NCBI RefSeq assembly: GCF_029714425.1
Contig: NZ_CP121668.1
Location: 1,068,501 to 1,132,500 of the forward strand
DNA length: 64,000 nt
Source: Bradyrhizobium sp. CB2312
GTDB taxonomy: Bacteria > Pseudomonadota > Alphaproteobacteria > Rhizobiales > Xanthobacteraceae
Direction: 5' to 3'
Shown here: positions 37,187-45,646 of the stretch, in pieces
How positions within the stretch are numbered: position 1 is the first letter of the stretch
Layout of the letters: each line of letters starts with the position of its first letter
Made by a program: the position numbers and the translations under genes
The notes under the pieces: generated by a model
The model's database searches: none
What the model saw: only the letters and a program-made list of their open reading frames with translations
Told to the model about the DNA's origin: nothing

Positions 37187-37570
37187 TCACGCCTTCCCGT
37201 CGATCTCCGCGAACACCTCGCGCGCGATACGAAAACTGTCGACGGCGGCGGGCATGCCGCCATAGATCGCGACCTGCATCAGGATCTCGCGGATCTCGTC
37301 GCGCGTCACGCCGTTGGTCAGCGCGCCCTTCAGATGCGCGCGAAACTCGTGCTGCCGGTTGAGGATCGCGATCATCGCGATGTTGAGCATGCTGCGGGTC
37401 TTGCGCGGCAGCTCTTCGCGGCCCCACACCGTGCCCCAGCAATATTCGTTGAGCATCTCCTGGAACGGGCGGTTGAAATCGTCGACGTTCTTCAGGGCAT
37501 TGTTGACATAGGCCTCGCCCAGCACCGCCTTGCGGACTTCCAGGCCCTTGTCGTGCATCTTCTTGTCCAT
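37187..37570 (-). CDS. Carboxymuconolactone decarboxylase family protein
   Basis: A 127-residue all-alpha protein of the CMD/AhpD-like fold. EMLNEYCWGTVWGREELPRK, RSMLNIAMIAILNRQHEFRAH and GVTRDEIREILMQVAIYGGM match 4-carboxymuconolactone decarboxylase (PcaC-like) in order, with the His of EFRAH in the active-site helix. There is a lone Cys (no CxxC), so it is a decarboxylase-type rather than peroxidase-type member. No other pca genes are in the window, so a role in protocatechuate breakdown is unproven. ATG at 37568-37570, AGGA upstream. Confidence 0.88.
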   Translation of the reverse strand: MDKKMHDKGLEVRKAVLGEAYVNNALKNVDDFNRPFQEMLNEYCWGTVWGREELPRKTRSMLNIAMIAILNRQHEFRAHLKGALTNGVTRDEIREILMQVAIYGGMPAAVDSFRIAREVFAEIDGKA

Positions 37571-37738
37571 GGCGTTTCCTATCTCTCCCTCGGGAATGGC
37601 GGCGCGGAAATTACGGGGTTGCGGCGGACCAGTCACGTCCTCGTGTTATGCGGGAAAAGGGGTGTCTCCCGTACAGGAACGGATGCCTCAGTGCTGCCGT
37701 TGTGGTAGGCTTCTCTACCGGGCAACTTGGAGAGTTGA

Positions 37739-39685
37739 TTGAACGGCGTCACCCCCGACCCGTCAGACCCGATCCGCAACAGTGACGCTCTGTCGCGGCT
37801 GAAGCTGGCGCAAGCCCTTGATCGGGCCATTTATGCCATCGCGTGGGAGCGTGCCTGGCCAAATCTGGCGCGGCTTCTGACCGTCGTCGGCCTGTTCCTG
37901 GCCTTGTCCTGGGCCGGGCTGTGGCTGGGGTTGCCGTTCGTCGCGCGCGCCATCGGCCTTGTCATTTTCGCCGGCATCGCGATTGCCGCTCTGTCGCCAC
38001 TGGTTCGTTTCCGCTGGCCGAGCCGTGAGGAGGCGCTCGCCCGGCTCGATCGCGGCTCCGGCATTCGTCACCGCCCGGCGACCACGCTGACCGACACGTT
38101 GACCTCGCAGGATCCGGTTGCGCAGGCGCTGTGGCAGGCGCAGCGCGAGCGCACGCTGGCCTCGCTCAAGCGCATCCGCGCCGGTCTGCCGCATCCGCGC
38201 CTCGCCATCCACGATCCCTGGGCGCTGCGCGCGCTGGTGATGGTGTTGCTGGTTGCGACCTTCTTCGCCGCCGGCGACGAGCGCGCGATGCGGCTTGGTG
38301 CCGCCTTCGACTGGAACGGTGTGCTGGCGCCGACGAATGTCCGCGTCGATGCCTGGGTCACCCCGCCGCTCTACACCGGCAAGCCGCCGGTGATCCTGTC
38401 GGCCGCCAACAAGGAGGCCGCGGCGCTGCCGGCCTCTGGCCCGCTCGCCGTTCCCGCCGGCTCAACCCTGATCGTGCGCTCCTCGGGCGGCAGCCTCGAT
38501 GTCACCGTCTCCGGCGGCCTCAAGGAGGTCGCTCCCACCGAGGCCACGCCCAAGGGCACCAACGAAAAGCATTTTGCCATCACCGGCGACGGCACAGCGC
38601 ATGTGCGCGCGCCCTCGGGCCAGCCGCAATGGGCCTTCGCGGCAACGCCGGACCACCCGCCGACGATCGCGCTCGCCAAGGATCCGGAGCGTCAGGCCCG
38701 CGGCGGGCTCCAGCTCTCCTACAAGATCGAGGATGATTACGGCGTCACCGGCGCCGAAGCGCAAATTGGCTTGCGCCCCGCCGATGCCGGGGATGCCAGC
38801 AAGAATGGTGGCAAGGACGCCGACACCAGGGCGGCCGCGCGGCCGCTGTTCCAGCCGCCGAAATTCCCGCTGGTGCTGCCGAACGCGCGGACCCGCAACG
38901 GCGTCGGCCAGACGGTGAAGGACCTCAGCGAGGATCCCTATGCCGGCGCCGACGTCACGCTGACGCTGACCGCGAAGGACGAGGCCGGCAACGAGGCCAA
39001 GAGCGATCCCTTCAACATGCGCCTGCCCGAGCGCCTGTTCACCAACTCGCTCGCGCGCGCGCTGATCGAGCAGCGTCGCATCCTCGCGCTCGACGCCAAC
39101 AAGAATTCCGAGGTCTACGCCGCGCTCGACGCGCTGATGATCGCACCCGAATTGTTCACGCCGGATGCCGGCTGCTATCTCGGCCTGCGCAGCCTGGCGT
39201 CCCAGCTCGAGGCGGCCCGCACCGACGATGCGCTGCGCGAAGTGGTGGCGAGCATGTGGGCGTTCGCGACCACCATCGAGGACGACGGTGTCGCCGGCAG
39301 CGTCAACGCCGCGCTGCGCGCGGCGCAGGACGCGCTCAAGCACGCGCTGGAACGCGGCGCCAGCGAGGACGAGATCCGGGTGCTGACGCAGAAGCTGCGC
39401 GAGGCCATGGCCGGCAAGGTGCGCGATCTCGCCCGGCGCGCCGAGCAGAACCCGCTCGGAGCCCGGCAGCCGTTCCCCGCGGAGGTTCAGCTCATTCTCG
39501 ACAAGGCGATCGAGTTGCGACAAAAGACCCAGCATGCCACGCCCGAGCAGCTCGAAGAGCTGGCGCAGCAGCAGGACGCATTGCGCCAGCAGCTTCAGGC
39601 CTATCGGAAGTCGGCGAACAGTCGGGCCAACAAAGGCGAGGACGGGGCCAACCAGTTTACGCGGGACCGGAAATGCGGAAGCTAG
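37739..39685 (+). CDS. TIGR02302-type membrane protein, N-terminal part (split gene)
   Basis: A 648-residue protein. It starts at TTG 37739 (NGVTPDPSDP) with GGAGAG four bases upstream. Two or three membrane helices occupy the first 180 residues (LLTVVGLFLALSWAGLWLGL and LRALVMVLLVATFFAAGD), followed by a large periplasmic region with Ig-like character (DYGVTGAEAQIGLRPADAG, DVTLTLTAKDEAGNEAKSD). It ends in a Gln-rich coiled-coil (EELAQQQDALRQQLQAYRK). TIGR02302 proteins in relatives continue into a Gln/Gly-rich C terminus; here that part is a separate gene in another frame that overlaps by 13 bp. Function unknown; restricted to alphaproteobacteria. Confidence 0.8.
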   Translation: MNGVTPDPSDPIRNSDALSRLKLAQALDRAIYAIAWERAWPNLARLLTVVGLFLALSWAGLWLGLPFVARAIGLVIFAGIAIAALSPLVRFRWPSREEALARLDRGSGIRHRPATTLTDTLTSQDPVAQALWQAQRERTLASLKRIRAGLPHPRLAIHDPWALRALVMVLLVATFFAAGDERAMRLGAAFDWNGVLAPTNVRVDAWVTPPLYTGKPPVILSAANKEAAALPASGPLAVPAGSTLIVRSSGGSLDVTVSGGLKEVAPTEATPKGTNEKHFAITGDGTAHVRAPSGQPQWAFAATPDHPPTIALAKDPERQARGGLQLSYKIEDDYGVTGAEAQIGLRPADAGDASKNGGKDADTRAAARPLFQPPKFPLVLPNARTRNGVGQTVKDLSEDPYAGADVTLTLTAKDEAGNEAKSDPFNMRLPERLFTNSLARALIEQRRILALDANKNSEVYAALDALMIAPELFTPDAGCYLGLRSLASQLEAARTDDALREVVASMWAFATTIEDDGVAGSVNAALRAAQDALKHALERGASEDEIRVLTQKLREAMAGKVRDLARRAEQNPLGARQPFPAEVQLILDKAIELRQKTQHATPEQLEELAQQQDALRQQLQAYRKSANSRANKGEDGANQFTRDRKCGS

Positions 39686-40812
39686 CGCGCGTGCCAGTCT
39701 TGAAGGCGATCTCGATCGCCTGCTTCGCCTTCCTGCTCGGAGGCGTCGCGCCTGCCGCTGCCCAGCTCGATCAGGATCCTGACGCGCTGCTCGACAGCGC
39801 GGAAAAGGCCATGCAGGATTCCGGCGACAGCCTCCGGCAGAAGGAATCCGGCAAGAGCCTGAACAACCAGTCCGATGCGATCCAGAAGCTCGAGGAATAC
39901 AAGCGCGCGACCGAACGCAGCCAGTCCTCCAATCGCGATCGTTCCGTCATCACGCAGCGCGATCTCGACGACCTCCTGAAGCAGATCGAGAAAGCCGCGC
40001 GCGAAGGCAATAAAGAAGCCGCCCAGCGCCTGCTCGAGCAGCTGGCGCAGATCATGGAAAACCTCCAGATGGCGCAGCCCGGGCAATCCGGAGACAGCGA
40101 GATGGAGCAGGCGCTGAACGAGCTCAGCGACATGATCCGCAAGCAGCAGCAATTGCGCGACAAGACCTTCAAGCAGGGCCAGGATTCCCGGCGCGATCGT
40201 TCGCGTGGCAAGCAGGGCGATCAGTCGATGTCGGACCTGCAGCAGGACCAGCAGGCGCTGCGCGACCGCCTGAAGAAGCTTCAGGACCAGCTCGCCAAGC
40301 GCGGCCTCATGCAGAAGGGGCAAAAGGGTCAGAATCAGAAAGGCCAGCAGGGTCAGCAGGGCGACCAGGGCCAGCCCGGCCAGGATGGCGATCAGGACGG
40401 TGATGACGATGGCGGTCTGGACGCTGCCGACGGCGCCATGGGCGACGCCGGCTCGAAGCTCGGCGAGGGCAATGCCGACGGCGCCGTGGACTCCCAGGGC
40501 AAGGCTCTCGAGGCCTTGCGCAAGGGCGCGCAGAAGATGGCCGAGGCGATGCAGCAGGGCGATGGCGAGGGCCAGGGCGACGGCCCCGGCAACCGCGCCG
40601 GCCGTCAGCAGAGCGGCAGCAACCAGACCGATCCGCTCGGCCGCCCGCTCCATGGCCGCGATCTCAGCGACGACTACACGGTGAAGATCCCCGGCGAGAT
40701 CGATGCCCAGCGCGTCCGCCGCATCCTCGAAGAGCTCCGCCGCCGCCTCGGCGATCCTTCGCGCCCGCAGATCGAGCTCGACTATATCGAGCGGCTGCTG
40801 AAGGATTTTTGA
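39673..40812 (+). CDS. TIGR02302-type protein, C-terminal part, with its own signal peptide
   Basis: A 379-residue protein. Residues 1-30 form a Sec signal (VLKAISIACFAFLLGGVAPA) with cleavage near AAA-Q. Then come a coiled-coil region (40-210), a low-complexity Gln/Gly/Asp segment (211-250) and the conserved C terminus VKIPGEIDAQRVRRILEELR to the last residues ERLLKDF. Two stretches resemble each other: 42-78 (AEKAMQDSGDSLRQ...) and 251-288 (ADGAMGDAGSKLGE...). The ATG at 39673 lies 13 bp inside the preceding gene, so translation is probably coupled. The two genes together look like a fissioned TIGR02302 protein; a sequencing frameshift is the alternative, but the signal peptide argues against it. 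Confidence 0.75.
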   Translation: MRKLARVPVLKAISIACFAFLLGGVAPAAAQLDQDPDALLDSAEKAMQDSGDSLRQKESGKSLNNQSDAIQKLEEYKRATERSQSSNRDRSVITQRDLDDLLKQIEKAAREGNKEAAQRLLEQLAQIMENLQMAQPGQSGDSEMEQALNELSDMIRKQQQLRDKTFKQGQDSRRDRSRGKQGDQSMSDLQQDQQALRDRLKKLQDQLAKRGLMQKGQKGQNQKGQQGQQGDQGQPGQDGDQDGDDDGGLDAADGAMGDAGSKLGEGNADGAVDSQGKALEALRKGAQKMAEAMQQGDGEGQGDGPGNRAGRQQSGSNQTDPLGRPLHGRDLSDDYTVKIPGEIDAQRVRRILEELRRRLGDPSRPQIELDYIERLLKDF

Positions 40813-40824
40813 CGTCACCCGCAG

Positions 40825-40926
40825 TGTCATCGCCCGCGAAGGCGGGCGATCCAGTACTCCGAAACGGTTGTGATTTGACCGATAGGCTGCGGCGTACTGG
40901 ATGCCCCGCCTTCGCGGGGCATGACA
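40825..40926. repeat. Palindromic intergenic repeat, family E-like
   Basis: TGTCATCGCCCGCGAAGGCG at the left is mirrored by CGCCTTCGCGGGGCATGACA at the right, with CCAGTAC/GTACTGG arms inside. It lies between the convergent TIGR02302-type and cpdR genes. Confidence 0.9.
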
Positions 40927-40952
40927 GCGGAATGTGTGGCTGCTGTTGCCCG

Positions 40953-41327
40953 CTACCCCTTCTTCGCCGCCAGCGCGTCCGCCACCGCGGTGCGGATGTC
41001 GGCCACCGAGAACGGCTTTGTCACGACGTCATGCACCAGCGCATTGAGGTTCGAGGCGCGCTCGCGCTGGTCGGCAAAGCCGGTCATCAGCAGGATGGTG
41101 AGGTCGGGAAAATCGCGCGCGGCCGAGAGCGCCAGCGCGATGCCATCCATGACCGGCATCTGGATGTCGGTGAGCAGCAGGTCGAACGCGCCGTCCTCGC
41201 GGGTCAGGATCTCCAATGCCTCGGCGCCGTCCTGCGCGGTGACGATCTCGTGGCCGTCCATGGCGATGGCGCGCGCCACCAGCTGGCGCATCGAATCCTC
41301 GTCGTCGGCGATCAGGATTTTCGGCAT
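40953..41327 (-). CDS. cpdR: Single-domain response regulator CpdR
   Basis: A 124-residue receiver domain with no output domain. The acidic pair DDED, the phosphoacceptor D54 in LLLTDIQMPVMDGI, the Thr in ILLMTGFADQ and the Lys in VVTKPFSVADI are all present. Length and sequence (IADDEDSMRQLVARAIAMDG) match CpdR, which in Caulobacter directs ClpXP to the cell pole when unphosphorylated and receives phosphate from the CckA-ChpT relay. AAGG lies before the start. Neighbours are cell-envelope genes; no kinase is encoded next to it. Confidence 0.92.
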   Translation of the reverse strand: MPKILIADDEDSMRQLVARAIAMDGHEIVTAQDGAEALEILTREDGAFDLLLTDIQMPVMDGIALALSAARDFPDLTILLMTGFADQRERASNLNALVHDVVTKPFSVADIRTAVADALAAKKG

Positions 41328-41374
41328 GAGACCAACCTTGGGACCAACCTCCCGTGGAGAATACGCGAGATCAA

Positions 41375-42253
41375 TTATACGCTGCCGCCGGCGATGTCGC
41401 GTCGGTTGAAGAAGCGGACGTCGATGTTGCGGCCCTCCGGCGGCGGCGAGGCCAGGCGCGAGCGGAAGAAGGCGCGCTCGCCGGGTTGCAGCACGGTCTG
41501 TTCCAGCACGGTGTTCCAGGCGTAGATCTCCGCGCCTTGCGCGTCGCGCACGGCAAAGCGCAGCCGCGGGATATCGAGCGGCTTCTTGCCCTGGCCGACG
41601 ATCACGCCCTCGATCACCAGCACCTGCTTACCGTCCACGGTCTCGCTGGAGAGCTTGACGTCCTTGAAGGTGAGCCCGCGCAGATTTACCTCGAACCCGA
41701 CCAGCTTGTAGAACGCGGCGGTCTGCGGCAGCAGCCGCACCATGTCGCCGCGCCAGATGATCAGGGCCAGCACCAGCGCGCCCATGGCGGCGCAGGCCAT
41801 GGGCAGGCCGAAATGGGATTTGCGCGGCGTCGCGGCGGGGATCGGGCGGCTCACGCGCGCGCCGCGGCGGCTGAACAGGCCGCGGAACCAGGACTGGTGC
41901 TGTGCGCCGACCGCGTCCTCTTCGGCGGCGCGGGCGGCCGCCGACCACTCGTCCTCCATGTCCTTGGCCTCGTCGGCCGGCCAGTCGCTGGCGATGGAGG
42001 GGCTGTCGACGACGGGTGTATCGGCGGCACCGTCGTCCTTGGCGTAGGAGTTCCACTGCTCGGCGAGGTCGGACTGGTCCTCGGACTGGCTGGCTGCGGC
42101 CATGGCCGGAACGGATGCCTCCTCGATGGCATCATCGGCATAGGCAACCCAGGTCTCCTTGCAGCGGGAGCAGCGGACCGTCCGTCCGTTCGTCCCAAGG
42201 CTAGCGAGCTTGATGGCGTAGGATGTCGTACAATGCGGACAGACGATATGCAT
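41375..42253 (-). CDS. MJ0042-type zinc-ribbon membrane protein
   Basis: A 292-residue protein. The N terminus holds a zinc ribbon with two CxxC pairs (MHIVCPHCTTSYAIK and VRCSRCKETW). An acidic linker follows, then one membrane helix near residue 155-175 (LPMACAAMGALVLALIIW), then a DUF3426-like C-terminal domain (LVIEGVIVGQGKKPLDIPRL). It is common in alphaproteobacteria directly divergent from ftsEX, as here. Function unknown. The ATG at 42251-42253 begins the ribbon; upstream in-frame residues are ignored. AAGG lies nine bases upstream. Confidence 0.85.
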   Translation of the reverse strand: MHIVCPHCTTSYAIKLASLGTNGRTVRCSRCKETWVAYADDAIEEASVPAMAAASQSEDQSDLAEQWNSYAKDDGAADTPVVDSPSIASDWPADEAKDMEDEWSAAARAAEEDAVGAQHQSWFRGLFSRRGARVSRPIPAATPRKSHFGLPMACAAMGALVLALIIWRGDMVRLLPQTAAFYKLVGFEVNLRGLTFKDVKLSSETVDGKQVLVIEGVIVGQGKKPLDIPRLRFAVRDAQGAEIYAWNTVLEQTVLQPGERAFFRSRLASPPPEGRNIDVRFFNRRDIAGGSV

Positions 42254-42418
42254 GGACACGGGCCTTGATGCACGGACTGGTCTTGACGATGCCCCGGCCA
42301 AGGAGAGCCGGGCGCTCTAAATGCTACAGGGCGACCGTTAACGAACCGGAAACCATAACGGTCGCACAACCCCTTGATCGCGTGTGGCGGGGTGCCGCGG
42401 CGCGGCCCCCTCTCGAAC

Positions 42419-42422
42419 GGAG
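42419..42422 (+). promoter_or_regulatory. Ribosome binding site that fixes the TTG start of ftsE
   Basis: GGAG lies six bases before TTG at 42429, while the only upstream ATG-like start lacks such a site. This gives FtsE its normal length of 219 residues. Confidence 0.75.
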
Positions 42423-42428
42423 CTGAAC

Positions 42429-43088
42429 TTGGTTCGGTTCGAAAATGTCGGATTGCGTTACGGACTGGGGCCGGAGATCCTGCGCGACCTCAGCTTCCAG
42501 ATTCCAGCGCATTCGTTCCAATTCCTCACCGGCCCGTCGGGCGCCGGCAAGACGTCGCTGCTGCGCCTGCTGTTCCTGTCGCACCGGCCGACGCGGGGCC
42601 TCGTCAATCTGTTCGGCCACGACATCTCGCAACTCGGCAAGGACGAGATCGCCGATTTGCGCAAGCGCATCGGCATCGTGCTCCAGGATTTCCGCCTGCT
42701 CGACCACATGACCACCTACGAGAACGTCGCGCTGCCGTTCCGTGTCATGGGCCGCAGCGAGTCGAGCTACCGCAAGGAGGTCATCGACCTCTTGCGCTGG
42801 GTCGGGCTCGGCGACCGCATGGACGCACTGCCGCCGATCCTGTCCGGCGGCGAGAAGCAGCGCGCCGCGATCGCGCGCGCCGTGATCTCGCGGCCGCAGC
42901 TGTTGCTCGCCGACGAGCCGACCGGCAGCGTCGATCCGACGCTCGGCCGCCGCCTGCTGCGGCTGTTCATCGAGCTCAACAAGTCAGGCACCGCCGTCAT
43001 CATCGCCACCCACGACATCGGCCTGATGGACCAGTACGAGGCGCGGCGGCTGGTGCTGCATCAGGGACGGCTGCACGTCTATGAGTAG
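42429..43088 (+). CDS. ftsE: Cell division ATP-binding protein FtsE
   Basis: A 219-residue ABC ATPase. Walker A is GPSGAGKT, the signature is LSGGEKQR, Walker B is LLLADEPTGSVD and the switch His is in IIATHDIG. FtsE with FtsX forms a mechanotransmission complex that activates cell-wall hydrolases at the septum. The start is TTG with GGAG six bases upstream. The gene overlaps ftsX by eight bases and is divergent from the zinc-ribbon gene with about 175 bp between. Confidence 0.94.
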   Translation: MVRFENVGLRYGLGPEILRDLSFQIPAHSFQFLTGPSGAGKTSLLRLLFLSHRPTRGLVNLFGHDISQLGKDEIADLRKRIGIVLQDFRLLDHMTTYENVALPFRVMGRSESSYRKEVIDLLRWVGLGDRMDALPPILSGGEKQRAAIARAVISRPQLLLADEPTGSVDPTLGRRLLRLFIELNKSGTAVIIATHDIGLMDQYEARRLVLHQGRLHVYE

Positions 43089-44049
43089 GACCGACGAGCG
43101 CGGCGTGCTGGTCGACCTCGGACAGGAGCGTCCGCAGCTTCCGGCCAAGGCGCGCAACATGTCGCCGATCGTGCCGCGCGCCTCGATCCATGGCCGCGCG
43201 CTGGTCGCCGTCGTCGCCATCATGACGTTCCTGGCGTCGATGACGACGGGCACGGTGCTCCTCGTCAGCGCCTCCGCCGCGGAATGGCAATCGGATGTCG
43301 CAAGCGAGATCACCATCCAGGTCCGTCCCCAGGCGGGGCGCGATCTCGATCGCGACACCGCGGCGGTGACCGAGGCGATGCGCGCGCAGGCCGGCATCGT
43401 CGAGGTCAAGCCGTTCAGCAAGGACGAGAGCGGCAAGCTGCTCGAGCCCTGGCTCGGCACGGGCCTGTCGATGGACGACCTGCCGGTGCCGCGCATGATC
43501 ATCGCGCGGGTGCAGCCCGGCACGCCGATCGATCTCGCTGCCTTGCGCGCGCGTGTGACGCAGGTGGCGCCAAGCGCCAGCGTCGACGATCACCGCGCCT
43601 GGATCGAGCGCATGCGCTCGATGACCAATGCCACCGTGCTCGCCGGCATCGGCATCCTCGCGCTCGTCATCGTCGCGACCATCATCTCGGTGTCGTTCGC
43701 GACCCGCGGCGCCATGGCGGCGAACCGCCCGATCGTCGAGGTCCTGCATTTCGTCGGCGCCGGCGACCGCTACATCGCCAACCACTTCCTGCGTCATTTC
43801 CTCCGCCTGGGGCTGGAGGGCGGCGTGATCGGCGGCGGCGTCGCCATGCTGGTGTTCGGCTTCTCCGAATCGATCGCCGGATGGTTTTCCGGCACGCCGG
43901 TCGGCGACCAATTCGCGGCGCTGCTCGGCACCTTCTCCCTGCGGCCGTCAGGCTATGTCGTGCTCGCGGTGCAGGCGGTGCTGATCGGCGCCATCACCGC
44001 TGCCGCCTCGCGCCAGACCCTGTTCGCGACATTGAATGACATTGATTGA
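43081..44049 (+). CDS. ftsX: Cell division protein FtsX
   Basis: A 322-residue membrane partner of FtsE. A cytoplasmic N terminus (DERGVLVDLGQERPQLPA) leads into a first helix (ALVAVVAIMTFLASMTTGTV), a periplasmic domain of about 100 residues (EITIQVRPQAGRDLDRDTAA), then three helices, including VLAGIGILALVIVATIISVS and YVVLAVQAVLIGAITAAAS. The FtsX/MacB-type loop NRPIVEVLHFVGAGDRYIAN is clear. Overlap with ftsE indicates coupled translation. Confidence 0.93.
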   Translation: MSRTDERGVLVDLGQERPQLPAKARNMSPIVPRASIHGRALVAVVAIMTFLASMTTGTVLLVSASAAEWQSDVASEITIQVRPQAGRDLDRDTAAVTEAMRAQAGIVEVKPFSKDESGKLLEPWLGTGLSMDDLPVPRMIIARVQPGTPIDLAALRARVTQVAPSASVDDHRAWIERMRSMTNATVLAGIGILALVIVATIISVSFATRGAMAANRPIVEVLHFVGAGDRYIANHFLRHFLRLGLEGGVIGGGVAMLVFGFSESIAGWFSGTPVGDQFAALLGTFSLRPSGYVVLAVQAVLIGAITAAASRQTLFATLNDID

Positions 44050-44054
44050 GTGCG

Positions 44055-44093
44055 TTCTTCATCCTTCTCCCACAAGGGGAAGAGGGTGAAGAA
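44055..44093. repeat. Short imperfect palindrome after ftsX
   Basis: TTCTTCATCCTTCTCCC, ACAA, GGGGAAGAGGGTGAAGAA. It has few T residues after it, so it is a possible processing or attenuation hairpin rather than a clear terminator. Confidence 0.6.
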
Positions 44094-44156
44094 ACCGGAC
44101 TCCACTTCGTCTCAAAACGTCTTAAAATCATCTCGGGAAGGGATCACCGACATCAC

Positions 44157-44861
44157 ATGACCTCAAGGGCCGACGATCGATCGCCGAAAATGCCGCGCGG
44201 CTGGCTGCGGGCGGCATTGGTCTCGACGATCGCGTTCGCCTTCGTCGGCGCGGCGGCGGGCTTCATCGCGTTCCTGTCGCAACTACGGGGCGCCGAGATC
44301 GCCCCTAGCCGCAAGGCCGACGGCATCGTGGTCCTGACCGGCGGCTCCTCGCGGGTGTCGGACGCGATGGAGCTGCTGGCTGCCGGCTACGGCCAGCGGC
44401 TGCTGATCTCCGGCGTGCATCCGACCTCGACCGCGAGCGACATCTCCCGGACCCTGCCGGAGAACCAGTCCTTCATGCATTGCTGTGTCGATCTCGACCG
44501 CACCGCGGTCTCGACCCGCGGCAACGCGGCGGAGGCGCGGCGCTGGGCCGAAGGGCGCGGCTTCAAGTCGCTGATCGTGGTCACCTCGAACTATCACATG
44601 CCACGCGCGCTGGTGGAGTTCTCGCATGCGATGCCGGAGACGACGCTGATTCCGTTCGCGGTGGTCGGCGAGAAATGGCGCGAGGAGCCCTGGTGGACCT
44701 CGGCCTCGACCTTGCGGCTGCTCCTGTCCGAATATGTCAAGTATGTCGCGGCCGAGATCAGGGTCCGCCTGGAGGATTTCGGGATTGACCTTTCGCCCGA
44801 GATGTCGGAGCAGCCTCAAGGCCAGCAACCGAAGCGGCCCGCCACCGCACAGGCCAATTGA
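44157..44861 (+). CDS. YdcF family (DUF218) membrane protein
   Basis: A 234-residue protein with one N-terminal helix (ALVSTIAFAFVGAAAGFIAF) and a DUF218 domain: ADGIVVLTGGSSRVSDAMEL, LLISGVHPTS, STRGNAAEARRWAEGRGFKS and VVTSNYHMPRALVEF. The last segment has the conserved Tyr-His pair of the family. Members such as ElyC/SanA affect cell-envelope integrity. No strong ribosome site precedes the ATG at 44157. It overlaps the plsC region by at most four bases if the TTG at 44858 were used, so the two are coupled. Confidence 0.85.
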   Translation: MTSRADDRSPKMPRGWLRAALVSTIAFAFVGAAAGFIAFLSQLRGAEIAPSRKADGIVVLTGGSSRVSDAMELLAAGYGQRLLISGVHPTSTASDISRTLPENQSFMHCCVDLDRTAVSTRGNAAEARRWAEGRGFKSLIVVTSNYHMPRALVEFSHAMPETTLIPFAVVGEKWREEPWWTSASTLRLLLSEYVKYVAAEIRVRLEDFGIDLSPEMSEQPQGQQPKRPATAQAN

Positions 44862-44872
44862 TCGGACCCTCG

Positions 44873-45646
44873 ATGTTCCTGATTTTCCTGCGCTCGCTCG
44901 TGTTCAACGTGCTGTTCTACACCGTGCTGGTGTGCCTTGCGATCGTGGCGCTGCCGACCTTCGCATTGCCGCCGCGCGCCATGCTGACGGTCGCCCAATG
45001 GTGGGCGAAGGCGACGTTGGTGCTGATGCGCGTCGTCTGCAACATCAAGGTGGAATTCCGGGGTGCGGAGAAGATCCCGGCCGGGCCGCTGCTGATCGTG
45101 GCGAAGCACCAGTCGTTCTGGGAGACGTTCGTGTTGCCGGGCTTCTTCAACCGCCCGATCTTCATCCTCAAGCGTCAGCTGATGCAGATCCCGGTGTTCG
45201 GCCAATTCCTGGTCAAGACCGGCATGATCGCGATCGATCGCAATGCCGGCGTGAAGGCGCTCCTCGACATGACGCGCCGCGCGCGCGAGGCGGTGCGCAG
45301 CGGCCGCCAGCTCGTGATCTTTCCGGAGGGCACGCGCCGCGCGCCGGGCGCGCCGCCTGATTACAAGACCGGCTTTGCGCAGATCTATTCGTCCTGCGGC
45401 GTCGCCTGCCTGCCGATCGCGCTCAATTCTGGCCTGTTCTGGCCGCGCCGTACCTTCATGCGCTATCCCGGCACGCTGGTGGTGGAGTTCCTCGATCCGC
45501 TGCCGCCGGGCCTGCCGAAGGACGAGTTTCTCTCCCGCGTGCAGACGTCGATCGAAGACGCGACCGCCCGCCTCGTCGAAGCAGGGCGGAAAGAGCAGGA
45601 GCAGCTGATCGGCTCTGCGCCGAGCTATGCGCCGTCGGCGAGCTAG
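44873..45646 (+). CDS. plsC: 1-acyl-sn-glycerol-3-phosphate acyltransferase
   Basis: A 257-residue inner-membrane enzyme that adds the second acyl chain to make phosphatidate. The catalytic motif is VAKHQSFWETF, an H-x4-E variant of the usual H-x4-D; the FPEGTRRAPG block binds the phosphate; and the N terminus (FLIFLRSLVFNVLFYTVLVC) is a membrane helix. The ATG at 44873 gives a normal N terminus; TTG at 44858 is an alternative. Last gene of ftsE-ftsX-ydcF-plsC. Its stop overlaps the convergent ChaC-like gene by four bases. Confidence 0.92.
   Translation: MFLIFLRSLVFNVLFYTVLVCLAIVALPTFALPPRAMLTVAQWWAKATLVLMRVVCNIKVEFRGAEKIPAGPLLIVAKHQSFWETFVLPGFFNRPIFILKRQLMQIPVFGQFLVKTGMIAIDRNAGVKALLDMTRRAREAVRSGRQLVIFPEGTRRAPGAPPDYKTGFAQIYSSCGVACLPIALNSGLFWPRRTFMRYPGTLVVEFLDPLPPGLPKDEFLSRVQTSIEDATARLVEAGRKEQEQLIGSAPSYAPSAS

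Noticed and set aside
39256..39672. Upstream extension of the second TIGR02302-type frame
   Set aside because: This part lies inside the first gene in another frame and is Arg/Gly-rich; the ATG at 39673 followed by a signal peptide is the natural start.
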